Below are positions 7,417-7,941 of a DNA stretch of 7,941 bases, piece after piece. Position 1 is the stretch's first letter, and each line of letters begins with the position of its first letter. The position numbers and the translations under genes were made by a program. The notes beneath the pieces are model-generated. The model made no database searches and had not been told where the DNA came from. It worked only from the letters and a program-made list of their open reading frames with translations. The DNA comes from Gracilibacteraceae bacterium (GTDB lineage: Bacteria > Bacillota > Desulfitobacteriia > Desulfitobacteriales > Syntrophobotulaceae), in assembly GCA_031255985.1 (NCBI GenBank), contig JAIRRL010000183.1, forward strand, positions 1-7,941. The letters are read 5' to 3'.

Positions 7417-7486
7417 TTTTTTGCGTAACTATGGAACGATACTATGGATGCCGGATATTTTTTCGCGCGGAATAAAACACGGCCCA

Positions 7487-7527
7487 GTCAAAACTCGCTG
7501 CCGCTGAAGGTCAGAACTCGCGCCGCT
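7487..7527. repeat. Pair of GC-rich direct repeats upstream of the surface-protein gene
   Basis: GTCAAAACTCGCTGCCGCT (7487-7505) and GTCAGAACTCGCGCCGCT (7510-7527) match except for one substitution and one deleted base, with start-to-start spacing of 23 bp. They lie about 80-120 bp upstream of the surface-protein start codon. The second copy is also part of a small inverted repeat, CGCCGC (7521-7526) with GCGGCG (7542-7547). They could be regulator sites or structured leader RNA; neither is shown. Confidence 0.45.
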
Positions 7528-7552
7528 TATAGAAACTGAACGCGGCGAAAAT

Positions 7553-7583
7553 ATTAAATCAGAAAACTGTTTATATATTTCAA
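7553..7583 (-). promoter_or_regulatory. Candidate promoter of the surface-protein gene
   Basis: On the minus strand TTGAAA (7578-7583) and TTTAAT (7553-7558) each match the sigma-A -35 and -10 consensus at five of six bases, but the 19-bp spacer is longer than ideal. If used, transcription would begin near 7545 and give a leader of about 140 nt containing the direct repeats. No better consensus pair was found closer to the gene. Confidence 0.3.
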
Positions 7584-7801
7584 GTTCAAGAAATTTCTAC
7601 TCGAATCAACGGAATAGCCTTCTCGCTTTTACCGTATGAATATTCCGGCGGGTAAAATTCCCGGCACAGAATTAGACGGCGATTAAAGTCGATAAAGTTT
7701 CCCCGCTTATAAAATTTTTATAGCCATTTGACGTTTATTGACACTTATTTGGTATTAATAGCAATATTAACAAGAATATAAGGATTATATTTCATATTTT
7801 A

Positions 7802-7858
7802 ACTAAAGCGGGCTGACGCCCGCAACCCAAAACTTGGAGCGTGTCAGCCCGCTTTAGT
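7802..7858. repeat. Perfect 16-bp inverted repeat (paired REP-like units)
   Basis: ACTAAAGCGGGCTGAC (7802-7817) is the exact reverse complement of GTCAGCCCGCTTTAGT (7843-7858), separated by 25 bases. The left arm also folds locally: GCGGGC, loop TGAC, GCCCGC (7808-7823). The unit GTCAGCCCGCTTTA thus occurs twice in opposite orientations, and a close relative sits at 556-569. This arrangement is like the paired palindromic units of BIME-type intergenic elements. No T-run follows on either strand, so it is not a standard intrinsic terminator. Confidence 0.7.
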
Positions 7859-7883
7859 CTTATCATATGGTCCACGCTGCGCG

Positions 7884-7903
7884 CGCCGCGCTGAAGCGCG
7901 GCG
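7884..7903. repeat. GC-rich perfect palindrome
   Basis: CGCCGCGCT (7884-7892) and AGCGCGGCG (7895-7903) are exact reverse complements; as RNA this is an 8-bp stem with a TGAA-type tetraloop, extendable by one G-T pair. The T-rich stretch on the plus strand begins only about 14 bases later, too far for a standard terminator. It may belong with the 7802-7858 palindrome to one mosaic intergenic repeat continuing past the window. Confidence 0.55.
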
Positions 7904-7941
7904 TTAGCACCTTACGGATTTTCTTGTTTTTAATTGCGGTA

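Larger units (their letters stand above)
7406..7941. other. Non-coding region upstream of the surface-protein gene
   Basis: These 536 bases hold no supportable gene. The part next to the gene (7406-7550) carries the ribosome-binding site and the direct repeats. The central part (7548-7800) is AT-rich and gives candidate promoter elements on both strands. The distal part (7801-7941) turns GC-rich and holds two strong palindromes. On the plus strand TTGACG (7728-7733) with an extended -10, TGGTATTAA (7750-7758), could be a promoter pointing out of the window, but the 19-bp spacing makes it weak. I saw no recognised riboswitch consensus. Confidence 0.55.

Noticed and set aside
7486..7491. Minus-strand TTGACT as a -35 box for the surface-protein gene.
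   Set aside because: At 16-18 bp downstream the sequence is GC-rich (GCGCGA) with no -10-like hexamer.
7636..7686. A 16-codon plus-strand frame, MNIPAGKIPGTELDGD.
   Set aside because: It has no ribosome-binding site and no supporting context; it is too short to claim from one sequence.
7867..7941. Edge reading frame on the plus strand beginning MVHAARAALKRG and turning hydrophobic, and a competing minus-strand frame open from the window end to a TGA at 7863-7865.
   Set aside because: Only 25 codons are visible, the plus start has no Shine-Dalgarno, and both frames run through the perfect palindrome at 7884-7903. Neither strand can be preferred without the sequence beyond the edge.

Overview
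The window looks like a chromosomal segment of an anaerobic Bacillota (Clostridia-like) bacterium. The grounds are a surface protein with cell-wall-binding repeats of the CWB2 type (typical of monoderm Clostridia), strong Shine-Dalgarno sites of the GAGGAG type, and a flavin reductase domain resembling that of acetogen high-molecular-weight rubredoxin. Genus cannot be fixed from the sequence. Coding DNA is moderately GC-rich, whereas much of 7548-7800 is clearly AT-rich.

Layout: (1) 1-477, plus strand, almost all of a small FMN-binding flavin reductase domain protein that runs off the left edge. (2) 478-579, a short gap with a small GC hairpin and a REP-like palindromic unit ending next to the ribosome-binding site of the next gene. 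(3) 580-4392, plus strand, a very large membrane-bound hybrid histidine kinase with two complete kinase cores and two receivers behind a periplasmic/extracellular Cache-type sensor. (4) 4393-4534, a convergent gap with a tandem 10-bp repeat containing DnaA-box-like words and a strong intrinsic terminator oriented for the minus-strand gene. (5) 4535-7405, minus strand, an exported 956-residue CWB2 surface (S-layer-type) protein. (6) 7406-7941, a 536-bp non-coding region holding the upstream region of the surface-protein gene, a pair of direct repeats, a perfect 16-bp inverted repeat related to the unit before the kinase gene, and a second GC-rich palindrome.

The three genes do not form an obvious pathway. 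The flavin reductase points to redox or oxidative-stress chemistry. The kinase is a signalling hub whose signal and downstream Hpt/response-regulator partners are not in the window. The surface protein is probably a structural cell-envelope component. The kinase and surface-protein genes converge, so they are separate transcription units. I found no mobile element gene, CRISPR array, tRNA or rRNA, and no convincing new multi-gene system. The most interesting material is non-coding: the dispersed palindromic repeats, the 10-bp periodic array, and a 12-bp perfect inverted repeat inside the first codons of the flavin reductase gene.
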